64,000 nt of DNA, from NCBI GenBank assembly GCA_009193035.1, contig SWDT01000044.1, positions 161,805 to 225,804 on the forward strand. Reading direction: 5' to 3'. The stretch's first letter is position 1, and the number at the start of each line of letters is the position of its first letter. A program made the translations under genes and the position numbers. The notes under the pieces were generated by a model. The model saw nothing but the letters and a program-made list of their open reading frames with translations, was not told the origin of the DNA and made no database searches. This document shows, piece after piece, positions 32,035-42,886 of this stretch. The DNA is from Halicephalobus mephisto. Lineage: Eukaryota; Nematoda; Chromadorea; Rhabditida; Panagrolaimidae.

Positions 32035-34068
32035 TTAAGGAACAGTTCCAACAGGGGCTCCAGAATTGAGTTCGCTGAAGGGACTTGGATTAGGTCTGCG
32101 AGTCTTAGGGGTCCGAATCTGGTCATCATCAAGAGAAAAATAAGATACAATAGCTTTGGCACCATTACAAAACGTCCTAGTAATTTCTCTTTTCTTTGAA
32201 GATTTCTGAGGAGAAGAATTTTTGTATTCTACAGTATTTGGTCTATTTTGGTCAACAAATAAAGGTCGTTTTTCAAAAATCTGAGCTTCTGATCTTATTT
32301 CTTGTAAGACGTCTGAGGGATTCTGAATCTGGTTGTTCAATTGAAGAGGAACATAGGTCTTCTGACTACCGTATCCAGGATCTTTTGTCGATGATGAAAT
32401 CTGAGTGAGATCAACGAGGTCTTCAGAATTCGTTTTTCTTTCGTTTCTGATTCCGATTCTGTTCTTCGGAAGAATAGTGAAAGTGTGGTAAGTCTTGGTT
32501 CCGTTCTTGATGTCGTACTGTGTCTGAACAGAGGCAAATTCCATTTTTCCGTTCGAGACCCTTCTTCCGCCGATCGGGAGCTCTTCGACTTTAACTTGAT
32601 ATTGGTTCAATTTTTTCCTTCTGGTAATTTTTGGATTTTCTTTTTTCTGATTTTCTGATTCTTGTTCTGGATTCAAAAGACAAAGCTCGTCGGAACTCAT
32701 GTCGCCGTTTTCCAGCTTCAGATGGAGGTCGTCCCAGCGTTCGGGACTGTCCTTGAAGTACTTGTCGAATTCCGGCTTGACTGGCAAAGACGGAAATTCG
32801 CTCAAATAGTGCTTGGCGAAAATCTGTGGTTGTTGTTTCCTGAGGTCTCGGTAGGAATTCGTGGGACTCTGACACGCAACCTCCAACTGCATTGTTGAAG
32901 TCTGTGGGGGTAAACCTGAAAAAAAGTGCTCAGTTCGCGAGATTTCAACACTTTCAATCTGCCTCATTACAACAGCTAGAAACAAATTTCATCATTGCGA
33001 GAACGAACCCAGGGCGGACGCGCACTATCACACGTTTCTTACCACTGAGCCACCGAAACAAAAGAAAGAATCGCGGACTTACCATAATATTCGAGCATTG
33101 AATACTGATTCGAGAGGGAATAATTCTGCATAGGATGAAACGAATCTAAAATGGCATAAATTTACTTCCAGAGTAAAACGAGGGTGAAATGTAAATGGAG
33201 TTTTTCAAAAGGACAAAAAGACAAAAGATTGCGCAACATTGAAGCCACAGATGTCGTTTTTGCTGACAAATTTCGAAATCGTCCATTTCTTAATTTTTAT
33301 TTTGCGAAACCAGGTTTTCCAAGTACCGGAAATTTTTCTCCAAAAATAAAAAAAATTAATTTAAAAAAATTTAAAAATTTTAAATTTTAAAAAAGTGAAA
33401 AAAAAAGTAAAAATTTTAAAATTTCTGAATATTTAAAAAAAACAAAACATTTTAAAAATATTTAAAAAAGTGGAAAATTTTCAAATTTTTTTAAAATGGA
33501 TGTTTTTTGAAAAAATTGAGAATTTTTTAATAAACAAAATAATTTTCAAATAAGTGAATTCAAAATTAAAAAACAAAAACAAGACCGATTTTGGGCTGAA
33601 AACAATAAAGAAATAATGAAGAATGCCCTGAGGGGATGTGGAAGACGAAACCACAAGTCTCGGCTATTTGTTGATTATTACTTTTTCCGCTTGGATTATT
33701 CCTTTTTGGGAAATTACAAAAATGCAAAACTTATGAAATCCAAGATTAATTTTCCCGTTTTTAGAATTTTAAAAATATTCAATTTTTTTAGAATTTTAAA
33801 AATTTTCCATTTTTAAGAATTTTTAAGTTTTTAAATTTTTTAAATTTTTTTATTTTTTGATTTTTAAAAGTTTTTAATTTTTCCATTTTTTTATATTTTT
33901 TTATTTTTTTAGAATTTTTAAAAGTTTTTAATTTTTTAGAATTTCTTCATTTTTTGATTTTTTAGAATTTCTCTATTTTTAGAATTTTCGAAATTACAGA
34001 CCTCCGAATATGTGTTGGTCGAGGGCAGGGTAGGACCCATAGTTGACGTGGTTCGAATGGGGCTGCAT
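32035..34068 (-). CDS. Unknown protein with two alternative first exons (309 or 315 residues)
   Basis: The large exon is 32915-32035 and starts in phase 1. Two upstream exons end in the same phase with good donors: 34068-34002 (MQPHSNHVNYGSYPALDQHI) and 33131-33083 (MQNYSLSNQYSMLEYY). Either joins to G-LPPQTSTMQLEV, so they look like mutually exclusive first exons under separate promoters, or an older and newer start. The protein is polar and rich in Gln, Ser and Lys, with a basic patch (ITRRKKLNQYQVKVEELP), a central YDIKNGTKTYHTFTILPKNR, and a Pro-rich end. There is no signal peptide or membrane helix. It may be nuclear; no family is recognised. A tRNA-like sequence sits in the intron. Confidence 0.65.
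32983..33064 (-). repeat. tRNA-like / SINE-like sequence
   Basis: On the minus strand GTGGCTCAGTGGTAAGAA matches a pol III A box and GGGTTCGTTCTC a B box at tRNA-like spacing. The T stem does not pair, so it is not a functional tRNA. Partly similar segments (GATAGTGCGC...CTCGCAAT) occur near 49990-50030. Confidence 0.4.
33140..33990. other. AT-rich intron/upstream region between the alternative first exons
   Basis: This stretch is dominated by TTTTTAGAATTTTTAAA-type low-complexity sequence. Apart from the alternative promoter it must contain if exon 33131-33083 is a first exon, I see nothing supportable. Confidence 0.5.
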
Positions 34069-34099
34069 CAGGGGTTCGTGTCGAGACGTTTTTGATCAC

Positions 34100-34590
34100 C
34101 GGTGTTTTTCAAAGGGCACTTGACCGGTCAAGTGCTTTTTTGGGTGTTTGTGGATTGTCGGGCTTTCAATCAGAGCTACAACCTGAAAGTACAGTAATCA
34201 CTAAAAATCCAAGTTTCTAATTTCAATCTCGCCACGAAACGAAATTTAATTTAATTATTTTTTATAAATTTTCCACATTTTTATTAAATTTTAAAAAATC
34301 TAAAAATATTTAAAAAAAATAAAAATGTTTAAAAATTTTCAATTTAAAAATGTTAAAAAATAAAAAATTCTTAAAAATTAAAAAAATTAAAATTTTCTAA
34401 ATATTTAAAAAAAATGAAAAATTTTTAAAAATTGATTTTTTGGAAATTATAGAAAAATTATAAAAAATAAAATAATCACTATCTGTGCCAAAACTGAAGA
34501 TAAATGACATATTTTTTCTCTAATTTAATAATAATAATAAAAAAAATAATTTTGAGAAAATTACCAGTGCGAAAATAAATTTTTTAAACT
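34100..34590. other. AT-rich spacer
   Basis: No gene is supported. A short palindrome TTGACCGGTCAA lies near 34120 next to the upstream first exon. Confidence 0.5.
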
Positions 34591-34636
34591 GACAAATGCG
34601 GAATTTGTAGTGGTCGAAAATAAGCAGTATTTTTGT

Positions 34637-34722
34637 AGTGTAAATCTTCAATAAACAAGAATTTTTTATAAAAATTTTGTAAATCTTCAATAAACAAGAA
34701 TTTTTTATAAAAATTTTGTAAA
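34637..34722. repeat. 39-bp direct repeat
   Basis: TGTAAATCTTCAATAAACAA and the following ATAAAAATTTT stretch occur twice in tandem with a 39-bp period. Confidence 0.8.
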
Positions 34723-34854
34723 TCCTTTTTGCGTAAAAACGGACATGGGAAAATCCGGCAAAAATAACAGTCACGCAAATAGGAAAAAAGTCGGAACCGA
34801 ATCATTTTTATCAGAACCAGAGAAATGTGATGAAATTCTGGAATAATTATTTCT

Positions 34855-35290
34855 GCACAAATTTCCAGTCGAGAAAAAGTTATAAAATTTTATACTTTCA
34901 TAATTCTACAAAATTTAAAAATCACAGATTTGTAAAAAATGCAATTTTTATTCAAAATTGAAAATTTCTCTTGACACGAATTTCCGAAATTTTCCAGTCG
35001 AGAAAAAATTTATAAAATTCTGTATTTTCATAATTCTACAAAATTGGAAAATCAGATTTGTAAAAAAATGCAATTTTTATTCAAAATTGAAACATTTCTC
35101 TCGACACGAATTTCCGAAATTTTCCAATCGAGAAAAAATTATAAAATTCTGTATTTTCATAATTCTACAAAATTGAAAAATCATAATATTGCAAAAATTA
35201 GAAATTTTTATTCAAAATTGAAAATTTCTCTCGACACGAATTTTCCGAAATTTTCCAGTCGAGACCGAAAATTATAAAATTAAATTTTTA
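34855..35290. repeat. 130-bp tandem repeat, about 3.3 copies
   Basis: TTTTCCAGTCGAGAAAAAAT recurs near 34861, 34991, 35121 and 35251 (129-131 bp apart), each followed by TTTCATAATTCTACAAAATT. Period and core phrase match the degenerate array at 3.4-4.6 kb. Confidence 0.85.
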
Positions 35291-35799
35291 TTTTATAAAA
35301 TTCTAAAAGCATCCTCAGATTTTGGAAAATCCTAAAATTTTACAATATATTTACTTTTAAGAAGCTACCGTAACCAAGAAAATTTTGCAAAAAAGTGCTT
35401 ATTTTAGAAAAACCAAAAAATAATCCAAAACAAATTTGTTTTTTTACATATAAAATTGACACAAAAATTACAGTAAAAATAATTGTAAATTTTTTTGGAA
35501 ATTTATCAAAAATTTAAAAAACAAGGAACCCGGAAAAAAATTGTTTAATTGCCCACTTTTCTTCAAAAAAAAATGCGCAAAAGTTCGGAACGGCTGTTGC
35601 AAAATAAACAAATCCAGGAGCTGACAGTTAAATTTTTAAATATTCTTTGAAAAAACAAAATCAAGGAAGTCATCAATTTGGATAAAAATTGATTTTTCTT
35701 AATTAAAAATAAATTGTGAAATTTTTATTAAAAATAAAAAATGACTAGGATGGCTTAATGTCAGTCGAACAGGAGATAAATTGAAAAAATCAGAGATCA
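35291..35799. other. AT-rich spacer
   Basis: Nothing supportable is seen in this stretch. Confidence 0.5.
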
Positions 35800-36420
35800 A
35801 GTACAATCCCCAGAGACAAAAAAAACATAATTTTAAATCCGGTAACAATTGCGAAATATGACATAATCATCGTATTTTTATTAATATTTGACATTTGTGA
35901 TGAAATAGTGACGATTCCCATTTGTTACTGTACTAAAATTATGCTTTTTTGTGTAGAGATTTTGGATAGTGTCCATTTCGGACTCAAATCAGGGGTTTTT
36001 AGTCACTATCCAAAAACAGCTCCAGTACACAAAAAACATAACTTTCAACCCGATAGCAATTGTGAAATATGACACAATCATCATGTTTTTATTAACATTT
36101 AACATTTGTGACGAAATAGTGATGATTCCCATTTGTTATTATACTAAAAGTTACGCTCTTCGTGTGTAGAGATTTTGGATAGTGTCCATTTCGGACTCAA
36201 GTCAGGGCTTTTTAGGCACTATCCAAAAACAGCTCCAGTACACAAAAAACATAACTTTCAACCCGATAACAATTGCGAAATGTAACACAATCGTTACATT
36301 TTTATTAACATTTAACATTTGTGACAAAATTGCAACTTGATAGTGACGATTTCTATTTTTTGCTGAACCAAAAATTACGCTTTTTGTGTGCAGAGACAAA
36401 ATGTATTTCTGTAACAACAT
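35800..36420. repeat. 213-bp tandem repeat, about 2.9 copies
   Basis: AAAACATAACTTTCAACCCG and the following AACAATTGCGAAAT recur near 35820, 36033 and 36246. Each unit contains TTGGATAGTG and its inverse CACTATCCAA about 55 bp apart, so each unit can form a hairpin. Confidence 0.8.
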
Positions 36421-36589
36421 TAAGCAGGAATCTCTGCGTGTTAGTCATCAGGTGTTCAGAGTTGTATAAAAAATTTACAAAACAAAAGTTAGAGATTACA
36501 CCAACAGGGAGCTTCTTGACATTAAGCTTTCATTAAGAAGTTTGAGGAATGACTCATTAAAGAAATTTTAAAAACAAAGGGCTGGAGTT

Positions 36590-36690
36590 TTGATAGTTCA
36601 GTGGCCAGAATCGCGGACTATGAATCAGAACGTTCGGAGATCGGATCTCGCGCTCCTTTTTGGAGGAAAAAAATACCTTCTCAGTACCCT
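36590..36690 (+). repeat. tRNA-like / SINE-like sequence
   Basis: TAGTTCAGTGGCCAGAA resembles an A box, and GTTCGGAGATCGGATCTC lies at B-box distance. The middle GCGGACTATGAATCAGAA resembles an anticodon arm. The fold is imperfect, so it is a tRNA relic or a SINE head rather than a tRNA gene. Confidence 0.35.
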
Positions 36691-37235
36691 TATGACCCTA
36701 CGACTCTACGGATCTCTCGGAATATCAATATTCACGAATTCAGAAACTAAAAAATTCAAAATGTTAAACCCAATTTCGCTAATAGGGGTTTTTTGAATTT
36801 TTCTTGAGGAATTTTCTCGCTGAAATTAAAAGGACGAACCTCTTTTGACCTTGGTAGTTGAATAAATATCGATTCTGAATTGGAATTTCAATGACCGCCT
36901 TGATTACCACATGATCGGTCAGGTGACTGGAGACATCCAATCCAGAATTTTAAAAAAATCAAAAATAAAAATTTTTTTTTGGCGCGCAATTTTTTCGCGC
37001 ATATAGAAACCGATTGTCTCAACTGCGGAAGTTTGCTTTGGACCTAAGAAAAAAGATTCAAACGTTGAGGACTATTCAGAACTTGACGACTGCTCGAAAC
37101 AGACAGCTGGACCGACATTGCGCAACAAAGAAAAATCAGCTTTCATAGGAAATCGAAAAAAGTCAAATACAGTTGTTGATTTCGAAAATCAAAAAATTCA
37201 AATTTAACTAATTCGAAAAATTGTAATTTTAACAC
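36691..37235. other. Spacer with one short open, less AT-rich segment
   Basis: At 37013-37207 the plus strand is open for about 64 codons (EVCFGPKKKDSNVEDYSELD) and less AT-rich than its surroundings. There is no start, splice partner or known motif, so I do not call a gene. Confidence 0.4.
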
Positions 37236-37570
37236 AATTAGTTGGATTAAAAATTGGGTAATTTAAAGTCGAAAATCAAAAAATCAGAATCAGAATTAAA
37301 AAGTTCGAATTTAAATATTTCAAAAATAAAAATCAAAAAATCAGAATTAAAAAGTTTGAATTTAAAAATTTCAAAAATAAAAATCAAAAATCAAAAAATC
37401 AGAATTAAAAAGTTCAAATTCGAAAATCTGAAAATCTGAATCAAAATTAAGAAATTCGAATTCGAAAATTTCAAAAATTAAAATCAAAAAATTAAAATCA
37501 AAATTAAAAACTTCGAATTTAAAAATTTCAAAAATAAAAATCAAAAAATCAGAATCAAAATTAAATTACT
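37236..37570. repeat. About 54-bp AT-rich repeat (AAATCAAAAAATCAGAATTA)
   Basis: Units built from AAATCAAAAAATCAGAATTA plus AAAAGTTCGAATTTAAA repeat five or six times imperfectly; the open frame across them is lysine-rich low complexity. Confidence 0.7.
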
Positions 37571-38029
37571 TTGATTCGAATTCGGAAATTTCGAAGACAA
37601 AGTTTATTTTTCAAACAACTTAATTTAATTCGAAAATTAAAGAATCTGAATCCAAAAATCAAGGACTCCAAATTTGAACTTAACTAATCCAATTAAAAGA
37701 TTAAAATTATTTAAAAATCACTTTTCGTCATAAATGTAAAAATAAATTTAAAAATTGTTAAATTTAAAAATTTAAAAATTTAAAAATTGTTAAATTTAAA
37801 AATTTAAAAATTTAAAAATTGTTAATCATAAAAGTGCAAAAATTTCAAAATTAGACTTTCTGGACAGTTTTTCCTCTTCAGAATATTTCACGTTTTACGC
37901 AATGGTTTAGGTTCATTGAACAAACAAAATCCCGGAAATGTCTTTGTTCACTTTTTGATTTCAAAAAAAAACAAAATTCGAAAGGCGATTAAGTCGAAGA
38001 TTCGATTGCTTTGATTTCAGAAATCAAGT
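37571..38029. other. AT-rich spacer
   Basis: Only short AAATTTAAAAATTGTT repeats near 37740-37830 stand out. Confidence 0.5.
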
Positions 38030-38285
38030 TTTCAGTTTCGAAAATTTTTTTATAAAAAAACAAACTTTTTCATTTTCGAAAATTTTTTTTATAAAAAAAC
38101 GAACTTTTTCGAAAATTTTTTATAAAAAAACGAACTTTTTCATTTTTGAAAATTTTTCATAAAAACGAACTTTTTCGAAAATTTTTCATAAAAACGAACT
38201 TTTTCATTTTTGAAATTTTTTTATAAAAACAAACTTTCTCGAATTTTTTTTATAAAAACGAACTTTTTCAAAATTTTCAGAAATG
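38030..38285. repeat. Short tandem repeat (AAAACGAACTTTTTCGAAAA)
   Basis: Alternating ATAAAAACGAACTTTTTC and GAAAATTTTT blocks of about 30-48 bp repeat seven or eight times. Confidence 0.75.
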
Positions 38286-39159
38286 ACTGTACTATTCCAT
38301 CTGATTTAGTAAAAATTAAAAATTTTTGGATTTTTAATTTGAAAAATTTTAAGATAAATTTTTAGTTTCGATTTTCGTGAATTTTATAGTATCCAAAAAT
38401 TTTAGAAGTTTCTAGATTTTCAAAGTTCTATTTTGATAAATGCAAAAATTAAATATAAAGATTATTACGAAATCGTCTCGATAAAAATTTCCAGAAGTCT
38501 TGAATTTTTAAATATTTCTAAAAATTTTCGTAAAATTTTAAAATTCGAAAGTTTCTAAAAAATTCTATTTTGATAAATGCAAAAATTATTACGAAATCGT
38601 TTCGATAAAAATTTCCAGAAGTGAAATATTTCTAAAAATTTTTACAAAATTTTAGGAGACTTCAGAAATTTCTGTTCTATTTTGATAAATCCAAAAATTA
38701 TTACGAAATCGCCCTGATAGGAATTTCCGAAATTTTCGATTTTCAAACGTTTAAAATTTTCTACAAGATTCTACAGTACTCTAAAAACCTCCCAGAAGAT
38801 TCTAAAAAATCCTGGAAATTTTAGTTTTAAAGTGTTTCAAAAGTTTCCACGAGATTCTGGAAGTTTTCAGAAGTTTCTGTTAAATCCTAACATGACAAAA
38901 TTGAAATTTCGAAATAAAGTAAAATTACGGTAAAAGTAGTAAATTTGAGCAGACAAGGGTTCCTACTGAGAATGTTTGTAAAAATGACGAAATTACATAG
39001 TCAGAAGGCAGAAAGAAAAATGGTCCTTTTCGAGGTGACCTTGAGGAGGAGAACAAACGAGAAATAGGAAAACAGAATTTCATATGATCGTTAACTTTTG
39101 AATAGCTTCAATTTTATTCGAATTATCTAAGGATCATCGTTTTTTTACAGCAAGAAAAA
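38286..39159. other. AT-rich spacer with diverged repeats
   Basis: ATTACGAAATCG followed by TGATAAAAATTTCCAGAAG-like sequence recurs three times (near 38463, 38588, 38700), at roughly 115-125 bp. No gene is seen. Confidence 0.5.
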
Positions 39160-39510
39160 ATTCCAACATCAAAATCAAAATCAAATCTGCAACTTGCACG
39201 CAGCATTCAAGAAGATAAATCAACATCAAATTAAATTTTTACACAACAATTAAATAAGTCAGTTTGCTTAAATACTGCGCGCAACCTGCAGGTTTCACTT
39301 TGATTTAGATGTTAACCTATCTGCCCGAATGCTGCGCGCAACCTGCAGGTTTTATTTTGATTTCGAAATTACTACAAATACTAACCTATCTGCCTGAATG
39401 CTGCGTGCAACCTGCAGGTTTTATTTTAATTTAGATGTTAACCTATCTGCCCAAATGTTGCGCGCAACTTGCAGGTTTTACTTTGATGTTGATCTCTTCA
39501 TAGATCTTGG
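39160..39510. repeat. Dispersed 83-bp-type repeat block
   Basis: GCGCGCAACCTGCAGGTTT and CTAACCTATCTGCCCGAATG recur about four times; some units are shortened. The reverse complement aligns with the 1.42-kb array. Confidence 0.75.
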
Positions 39511-41026
39511 TAAGAAAAATGCCTTGACAAGAAAAAACATTAAACATCTTGGCAAGACCAATTAGAATCGGCAATTCTGGTCTCCATCTGACTGGTCAGA
39601 AAATAAAAAAATAAAAGAAAAATGGGAAAAATAAAAAACATCAATCGCGCAAAGAAGGAATGACTGGCCAATGAATCAGTTTTGACAACAAAGAACCCCA
39701 ATGCCAATTTTATCTTATTCGAAAAATACAATTATTATTTTTTGTATTTTATAAATACTTTCAGGATACAATTACACGAACGAAAGATTTAAAAATTTAA
39801 ATAAATAAAAATAATTATTTATAAAAAATATATAAAAAAAACTATTTTTAAAATAAATAAAAATTATAATTTTTAAAAATAAATTTAAAAAACTATTTTT
39901 AAAACAAATAAAAATAACAACTTTTTAAAATAAATAAAAAAAAAATATTTTTAAAATAAATAAAAATAATAATTTTTAAGATAAATTAAAAATTATTATT
40001 TTTAAAACAAATAAATATAATTATTTTTAAGATAAATTAAAATATTTAAAAAAATAAATAAATATAATTATTTATAAAAATAAATAAAAAAAACTATTTT
40101 TAAAGTAAATAAAAATAATTATTTTTTAAGATAAATTAAAAATTATTATTTTTAAAACAAATAAATATAATTATTTTTAAAATAAATAAAAATAGAAACC
40201 AGTAATTTCATCTTCAATCAAATCTGGCCTTGGCCATTTCCCGTTTTGTCCGGGAAAAACAAGTCAAAATTCAAGGCCGTAAGAAAACTTAATTTTTTTC
40301 GAAAATAAATGCGCGAAAAATTTCCTCAAAAACCCATAAGATATTTTTTTTGAAAAATCAAATGTCGAAGAACCTCGACCTTTGGTTCATCCTGGATCCA
40401 AAGGTTAAAAAATAATTTACGAAAATTACTGTAGAAATCTTCAAAAAATTGGTTTTTTAGGATTATACAATAAAAAGTAAAATTAAAATTCGCCGCAAAT
40501 TCTTTAATAATCATGTTGAATTTCTTTGCTTTTAAATAAAAATGAAAATAAAAAATAAAAATTAATTTTGATTAAAAAATAAAAATAAAAATTTGCCACA
40601 AATTCTTTAATAATCATGTCGAATTTGTTTGTTTTTAAGTGAAAATAAAAATTGGAAATAAAATTAGGAAAAAATTTCTTTAGAAATTTCCTAATAATTA
40701 CGGTAGTCTTATTTTTAAGCGAAAATGATAATTATTTCAAAAAATAAGAAAAAATTTTCTGATAATTACGGTAAAGTCGTTTATTTTTAAGCACATATAA
40801 TTTAACGTCAAAAATTAAAAAAAAAAATAAAATTAGCATTCGCTGTGGAATCGCTGATAGTCATGTCGAATTCGCCCTTTTTTAAGCGAAAATTGAAATT
40901 ACTTCTAAAAATAAGAAAAAGTAAAATTAAATCTCACCACGAAACTTACTACAATTTCGAATTCGCCCTTTTTTAAGCGAAAATGATAATTATTTCAAAA
41001 AATAAGACAGAAATTCGACAGTTTTT
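39511..41026. other. AT-rich region with simple repeats
   Basis: From 39780 to 40200 the sequence is an ATTTTTAAAATAAATAAAAAT repeat. From 40470 to 40990 the phrases TAATAATCATGTCGAATT and TTTTTAAGCGAAAATGATAA recur about four times. No gene is supported. Confidence 0.55.
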
Positions 41027-41520
41027 TTATTTTTTACTGTTGTCGGAGACTTGTTTATTGTGGAGGAACACCTCGAAGATGGGGTTCTGGAAGGAGGTGC
41101 AGATCGTGTCAGGCCGCAAGACATCAAGTACGGTCTCATTCTGAGCTTCCATTGACTCAAGTTTTCTGACAGGTCTTTGGAGATGAAACAAAGTGTTCCG
41201 GTTTTTTCAATGAATTCTACACTTTTGTCGAAACAAAGAAAAACGTCTGAATAGATATTTCCCATTTATTTTTTGGCATTTTCCGATTCGCGCAAAAAGA
41301 GGAAATCTGGAATGACTCGGAAAAAAATAAAATAAAAATCCAACATCGGAAATGGAAGAAAAATGGCTTCTAGATGAACATCTGCTTTTTGAAAAACAAT
41401 TTTTATTACTTGGTCTGTCAGTCGATCACGGGGAAATCTGGGTGGCCTCCGGCTATAAGGAGATGGAAAACAGCTGTCTGACACATTTCCGAAGATTAAT
41501 TTCCTTGATGGATAATTAAA
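41027..41520 (-). CDS. Three-exon tail of an unrecognised gene (5' part missing)
   Basis: Exons 41520-41410, 41306-41245 and 41165-41027 join with consistent phase and typical splice sites (for example acceptors TTAACAG, ATTCCAG, CTGTCAG), giving 103 codons to a TAA. The first exon reads FNYPSRKLIFGNVSDSCFPS then SRRPPRFPRDRLTDQ; a frameshifted copy exists at 5359-5470, which supports it as a true coding exon. The last exon includes ETVLDVLRPDTICTSFQNPI. No start codon or upstream exon was found, and a MITE lies 28 bp upstream of the first exon. The family is unknown. Confidence 0.45.
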
Positions 41521-41545
41521 CTGTTAAGATTTAGAAATAAAGAAG

Positions 41546-41794
41546 TACAGTGGAATCTCGATATAAGTAACCATAAGGGATGGCAGAAAAGTTGTCTTTA
41601 CAGAGGAGTTGCTCTTATCGAGGGATTTACTAGGGGAAAATCCACAGTAGGGGTCGGAACCGAGTTGTCTTTACAGAGGAGTTGCTTTTATCGAGGGATT
41701 TACCAGGAGAAAATCCATAGTAGGAATCGGAACCGAGTTGTCTTTAAAGAGGATTTGCTCTTATCGAGGGTGTTTATATCGAGATTTCACTGTA
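41546..41794. mobile_element. 245-bp pogo/mariner-type MITE with TA duplication
   Basis: The element 41548-41792 begins CAGTGGAATCTCGATATAA and ends TTATATCGAGATTTCACTG, inverted copies with one mismatch, flanked by TA on both sides. This is the terminus style of pogo/Tigger-like Tc1-mariner elements. The interior has about 2.5 copies of an 85-bp unit (GAGTTGTCTTTACAGAGGAG) and no coding capacity. Confidence 0.8.
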
Positions 41795-41799
41795 CCACA

Positions 41800-42045
41800 A
41801 ATCTTTACTTAAACAAAAGTACAGACCAACAACGACATATGACAACAGAACAACTCAGTCACTCATACCCTACAGTATTCCAGGGTCCCTGATATTCAGG
41901 CTATCTCTTCAGGTCCTCTCTATTATATTTTCTACCCCAATATAAACCCAAACAGATAACGTCATGTTTTATGACCGGAATTGGGATCTATACACAGGTT
42001 TTCTCAAAGCATGTCTAACTGCATGCAATCAACACGAGTTTTCGA
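41800..42045. other. Spacer between the MITE and the foldback element
   Basis: No supported feature is present. Confidence 0.4.
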
Positions 42046-42049
42046 TAAT

Positions 42050-42265
42050 AATTCCCACATTGTTTGATTCTGAGCACAATCAATGGCAAGATTGTAATGC
42101 AACAGAAGATTGATCATAACTGAGTGTAATCAACGTACTAATACCTTTTTAACTGGAAACAAACATGATCCAAACACGTCGATTACACTCAGTTACGATC
42201 AATCTTCTGTTGGATTGCAATCCTGCGATCGATTGTACTTAGTTAGAATCAAATAATGTGGAAAC
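42050..42265. repeat. Foldback element with arms of about 85 bp
   Basis: Left arm 42055-42136 and right arm 42176-42263 are imperfect inverted copies (ACTGAGTGTAATCAACG against CGTCGATTACACTCAGTTA; CAACAGAAGATTGATCATAA against its inverse). The loop is about 40 bp. Flanks share a CCCACATT / AATGTGGA edge. It is probably a MITE. Confidence 0.7.
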
Positions 42266-42499
42266 TGTGGTCATGAGCTGTTACGTCTTCATTCCAATCA
42301 GTTAATCGTGATTTCAGAAAACTTGTGTAAAGATTTCCGAATCAAATTTGAAGTAGAATAGAATGCAAATTCCCACCGCGAAAGTCTTTATCAGACCGTA
42401 GCGATTCACGTCATTTTTGGAATTAAGTTTTGTGACATTGTATATATTAATATATATCGTTAGATGAAGACTTGTGAAAAAGTTGTGTCTATCCTGCAG

Positions 42500-42685
42500 C
42501 CAGGAGTCCATATCACATCAAAAGTAAAATTTGCAGCTGCTTTCCAAACTTTAAGTTTTACATTTGCATCTATAGATTTCGAAATCCACAGTTTGCACAC
42601 AACAAATCGGCACACTGGTCTGTTAATTTTTTGCACACAAATTTAATTTTGATTTTGATTTTGATGTCGACCTCTTTCTAGACCT
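42500..42685. repeat. Partial copy of the dispersed 83-bp-type repeat
   Basis: AAAGTAAAATTTGCAGCTGC, ATTTCGAAATCCACAG and TTTTGATTTTGATGTCGACC match the family at 1.42, 27.1 and 39.2 kb, but the spacing is degraded. Confidence 0.5.
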
Positions 42686-42886
42686 CAGTAGAGAAAAGAA
42701 TTTTAACGAACGCTCACTTTTTTGGATTACTGGCATTCCAATAAGTATTTCCATTATATGGATAGTTAATTTATGAAACACAATACAAAATAGTAGACCT
42801 AAGTTATTCAAAGAGGAAATTGGTCCATATTCACTTGTTTCGGCAAATAAAGCCCATATTAATAGACAAAATATCATTGTTTTTTA

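Noticed and set aside
32983..33064. Functional tRNA gene
   Set aside because: A and B boxes are tRNA-like, but the T stem and acceptor stem do not pair.
37254..37439. Lysine-rich plus-strand ORF
   Set aside because: It is low-complexity AAATCAAAAAATCAGAATTA repeat.
42623..42877. Minus-strand ORF beginning with a signal-peptide-like MIFCLLIWALFAETSE
   Set aside because: It has a donor-like site after about 26 codons, but no downstream exon fits in phase, including the exon at 41520.
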